Positions 5,440-7,559 of a stretch of DNA of 7,559 bases are shown here, piece after piece (the first letter of the stretch is position 1; each line of letters starts with the position of its first letter). Source of the DNA: Lichenicoccus sp964235615 (GTDB taxonomy: Bacteria > Pseudomonadota > Alphaproteobacteria > Acetobacterales > Acetobacteraceae); contig CAXSEE010000202.1 of NCBI GenBank assembly GCA_964235615.1, forward strand, positions 1 to 7,559. Direction: 5' to 3'. The notes below the pieces were generated by a model. It did not search any database, was not told the origin of the DNA, and saw only the letters and a list, made by a program, of their open reading frames with translations. The position numbers and the translations under genes are program-made.

Positions 5440-6060
5440 TTAAGTCTTGGCGGGCTTCTGGGTCAGGGCGAACGACGCCAAGATCCGCTGGTGTGGCTTC
5501 AGGTCGCCGCTGCCGCCTTCTGCCCCGATCTTGGGCGCGGGCTGACGATCCATGCGATCTGCGAGCGTGCCCTTGCGAGGAGCCGCACCGCCCTGGGCGG
5601 CGACCTCCAAGGTCGCCACGGCATCGCGGCGGCTCAGGTTGGTGGCGAACGCGAAGTGGGCGGCGAGATCGGGCCGGACGCCGGCTGCATGCGACGCGAA
5701 GATGGCCGAGCAGCGTGCACGCTCGCGCATGCGGGCCGCCTTCTTCTTGGCGTCCTTCTCGTCTTCATCGTCCTCCTCGTCGGCGGCCTTCTCGTCGTCG
5801 TCTTCCTGTTCCTTGCGCTTGCGCTCTTTGTAATCCTCGTCGGACTCGTCCTCGCCCTGGTCGTCGGGCTTGTCGTCGCCGCCCTCGGCCTTGGGCTTGG
5901 AGCCGCCCTTGCCCGCCTGCTTGGCGTCCTCGCGCTCCTGCTCCTCGCGCTTGGTCCGCTCGTCATCGGTTTCGGCCTTGGTCTTGCCGGCGTTGGCCGG
6001 GCCGAGTCCAAGGAGGTGGGCGAACGTCGACGTGGTCGCCATGAGACCGGACTTGGCCAT
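5440..6060 (-). CDS. Probable capsid scaffold protein, Nu3-like, very acidic
   Basis: This 206-residue protein has three parts. A short N-terminal segment has STFAHLLGLG (11-20). Residues about 28-117 are almost wholly charged (Glu, Asp, Lys, Arg) and predicted to be helical or disordered. Residues 114-155 hold a conserved-looking helix pair, RARCSAIFASHAAG and RPDLAAHFAFATNLSRRDAVATLEVAA. In my knowledge this last segment resembles the C-terminal region of phage S49 proteases, which in lambda gpC contains the overlapping scaffold Nu3. The final 50 residues include HQRILASFALTQKP. The place between protease and decoration genes is that of Nu3. Scaffolds fill the prohead and are removed on maturation. 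The first ATG is chosen over Met7 because AAAAGGA lies six bases upstream. Confidence 0.78.
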   Translation of the reverse strand: MAKSGLMATTSTFAHLLGLGPANAGKTKAETDDERTKREEQEREDAKQAGKGGSKPKAEGGDDKPDDQGEDESDEDYKERKRKEQEDDDEKAADEEDDEDEKDAKKKAARMRERARCSAIFASHAAGVRPDLAAHFAFATNLSRRDAVATLEVAAQGGAAPRKGTLADRMDRQPAPKIGAEGGSGDLKPHQRILASFALTQKPAKT

Positions 6061-6066
6061 GGTGGG

Positions 6067-6073
6067 TCCTTTT
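6067..6073 (-). promoter_or_regulatory. Ribosome binding site that fixes the scaffold start
   Basis: AAAAGGA on the minus strand, six bases before the ATG at 6060. Met7 of the same frame has no comparable site in front of it. The independent site supports scaffold being made separately from the protease. Confidence 0.75.
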
Positions 6074-6077
6074 CGGA

Positions 6078-6842
6078 TCAGAGGGTGGACAGCAGTTCAG
6101 CGAAGGCAGCGTCGGGTGACGCGACGCTGTCCGCGAGCCCGATGGCGACGCCGGCCGGGCCGACGTAGGTGGCAGCCTCGGTCGCCTTGACCTCGGACGC
6201 CTTCAGCCCGCGGTTGCGGGCGACAGTCTCGACGAACAACTCGCCGGCATAATCGATGTCGGCCTGCTCGGCCGCGCGTGCCTCATCGGACAGCGGCTCA
6301 AATGGGTTGCCATCGCCCTTGTGGGCGCCGTAGCGCAGGAGCGTCATCGACACGCCAGCCTGCCCAAGTGCCTTCGACAGGTCCGTGTGCAGCTTGATGA
6401 TGCCGATTGATCCGGTGCCGCCCGTGCGCGGCACAATGACGCGGTCTGCCGACGACGCCAGCGCGTAGGCGGCCGAATAAGCGTCCTCGCTCAAGATGGC
6501 CCAGATCGGCTTGGTGCCCCTGGCCTGGTAGATCGTATCCGCCAGGTCGAACACGCCCGACACTGTGCCGCCGGGACTGTCGACTAGCAGGGCCGCGGCA
6601 ACGACGTCGTCGGCATTCATGGCTGCCAGGAAGGCGTGCCGGATGGCACCGTAGGTCTGCATGCCCCAGCCCCAGCCGGACTCGTCCGAGGTCAGGCAGC
6701 CCATGACGGGGATGAGCGCTACGGATGCCGCCAAGCCGGGCGAGGTATCGCGCTTGTTCTCGTAGGGCGACAGGGCGAAGGCGGGCAGCAGCGCCAAAGG
6801 ACGGTTCACCAAGCGCGGCAGGATCTCCTGAGAAGCCGTCAC
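6078..6842 (-). CDS. Prohead protease, S49 family, lambda gpC-like
   Basis: This 254-residue serine peptidase would cleave scaffold and other prohead proteins during capsid maturation. Counting from the chosen start, LLVDSPGGTVSGVFDLAD (85-102) is the S49 'DSPGG' segment. EDAYSAAYALASSAD (119-133) carries the likely nucleophile Ser123, GGTGSIGI (141-148) follows, and RYGAHKGDGNPFEPL (170-184) carries the likely catalytic Lys175. The N-terminus has the phage-type LVNRPLALLP. I start it at GTG 6840-6842, which overlaps the portal stop as GTGA; another GTG twelve bases upstream (6852-6854) would add four residues, and neither has a strong Shine-Dalgarno. It ends before any scaffold domain, unlike lambda gpC, whose C-terminal part contains Nu3. 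Confidence 0.92.
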   Translation of the reverse strand: MTASQEILPRLVNRPLALLPAFALSPYENKRDTSPGLAASVALIPVMGCLTSDESGWGWGMQTYGAIRHAFLAAMNADDVVAAALLVDSPGGTVSGVFDLADTIYQARGTKPIWAILSEDAYSAAYALASSADRVIVPRTGGTGSIGIIKLHTDLSKALGQAGVSMTLLRYGAHKGDGNPFEPLSDEARAAEQADIDYAGELFVETVARNRGLKASEVKATEAATYVGPAGVAIGLADSVASPDAAFAELLSTL

Positions 6843-7559
6843 GGTGCTGCCCACCCGCGCTCGGCGAACAACGCGCGGATGGCCTCCGCCTTCTCAGGCG
6901 CCATCCCCTCTGCCGGCTCGGGGTCGGTCGCCGTGGCGTCCACCTTCTCGACCTTGCCGGGCAGCGGTATACCCGCCGCCTCGTATCGCGCCTGCTCGAT
7001 CTTCCGCTGCTCGACCACGTCTTCCCACTGGATGCCCTGGGCGGCGCATTCCCGCTCCAGCGTGGACATGCCGCCCTCGATGGCCATGATGCTGGCCTCG
7101 ATCTCCTTGGTCGGGTCCATGTAGCCCCGGCCCGGGCGCATCCATTGGCAGCGCGAGTAATGATCCCGGCACTCGTAGAACTCCGGCGCGCCGCGTGGCA
7201 GCGGGAAGTCGTCGCGCAGGTCGTGCGCTTCTTCCTGCCAGGTGACGCGAACCTTCTGCGGGAAGCCGCCGCTGAAGTTGATAGACCGGCGATCCATCGT
7301 CTTCAGCGCTTCGAGCAGGGCGCCGCGCGCGGAACTATAATTCACGTCCGACCAGTTGTTGCTGATCTGCTGGGCGGACAGCCCGGCCCCGGCCGCCACG
7401 TTGCGCAACACCGCCGCCTCGAACTCCTTGAAGTTGGAGGCCGGCCGCGTGGCCCCGACGGTGGTGATTTTCTCGCCCGGGAACAAAATCGGCATGACGA
7501 CGCCGCCGGCCGCGATCTTTCGCTCACTGTGGAAGTCGGACCGGAGGGACTGGTAGCCG
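6839..7559 (-). CDS. Portal protein, lambda gpB-like (5' end outside window)
   Basis: The visible 239 residues are the C-terminal part of a lambda-type portal, the dodecameric ring at one capsid vertex through which DNA passes. The frame is open to the right edge, so an internal ATG at 7493-7495 is not the start. Recognisable parts are MPILFPGEKI, then RPASNFKEFEAAVLRNVAAGAGLSAQQISNNWSDVNYSSARGALLEA, matching lambda's 'LR.iAAG.G.s...ls...s..sYSSAR'. Further on come WMRPGRGYMDPTKE and SIMAIEGGMSTLERECAAQG, matching lambda's 'IEAGLSTYEKECA'. The C-terminus is an acidic/Ala/Pro linker followed by a short helix. The stop overlaps the protease GTG. Lambda gpB is about 533 residues, so somewhat more than half is missing here. 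Confidence 0.93.
   Translation of the reverse strand, partial: GYQSLRSDFHSERKIAAGGVVMPILFPGEKITTVGATRPASNFKEFEAAVLRNVAAGAGLSAQQISNNWSDVNYSSARGALLEALKTMDRRSINFSGGFPQKVRVTWQEEAHDLRDDFPLPRGAPEFYECRDHYSRCQWMRPGRGYMDPTKEIEASIMAIEGGMSTLERECAAQGIQWEDVVEQRKIEQARYEAAGIPLPGKVEKVDATATDPEPAEGMAPEKAEAIRALFAERGWAAP

Noticed and set aside
5491..6168. Plus-strand open frame of 225 codons rich in Leu, Val and Phe, resembling a membrane protein
   Set aside because: It is the complement of the acidic, Asp/Glu/Lys-rich scaffold gene; such codons read as hydrophobic residues on the other strand. The minus-strand frame has a ribosome site and a matching neighbourhood.
1..7559. Gene transfer agent or tailocin (headless tail) in place of a phage
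   Set aside because: A complete head module argues against a tailocin, and a contractile sheath with E-type capsid and gpD decoration does not match the known alphaproteobacterial gene transfer agent, which is siphovirus-like with an HK97-type head.

Overview
The window is one uninterrupted block of tailed-phage morphogenesis genes, all read from the minus strand, so transcription runs from position 7559 toward 1. Base composition is clearly G+C-rich, with mostly G or C in third codon positions. That fits a phage or prophage of a high-GC proteobacterium, perhaps an alphaproteobacterium, but no host gene is present to confirm the host or to show integration. There is no tRNA, integrase, CRISPR array, insertion sequence or attachment site, and no gap between genes longer than 57 bases.

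Right half, in order of transcription: a lambda-type head module. It holds the C-terminal part of a gpB-like portal (6839-7559, cut by the right edge), an S49-family prohead protease (6078-6842), a separate very acidic scaffold-like protein (5440-6060), an enlarged gpD-type decoration protein (4736-5407), an E-type major capsid protein (3587-4678), a small unrecognised protein in the lambda FI position (3265-3555), and an FII-like head-tail joining protein (2900-3268). The next gene (2394-2903) sits where a tail terminator or minor tail gene is expected.

Left half: a Mu-type contractile tail module. It holds a small DUF2635 protein (2140-2367), a gpL-type tail sheath (622-2136), a gpM-type tail tube (208-609) and the start of a gp41-like tail assembly chaperone (1-211, cut by the left edge). 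Terminase should lie beyond the right edge; the tape measure and baseplate genes should lie beyond the left edge.

Together these genes would build a lambda-type capsid with portal, protease, scaffold, shell and decoration, join it through FII-like and terminator-like proteins, and attach a contractile tail. The particle would be a myovirus-like lambda/Mu mosaic. No new defence or mobile system is visible. The most interesting points are the lambda-head/Mu-tail junction, the protease and scaffold being separate genes, the insertion in the decoration protein, and a two-way split in translation starts. Seven genes start with ATG behind a Shine-Dalgarno sequence; four start with GTG in a 4-base GTGA overlap with the preceding stop, three of these without a good Shine-Dalgarno.
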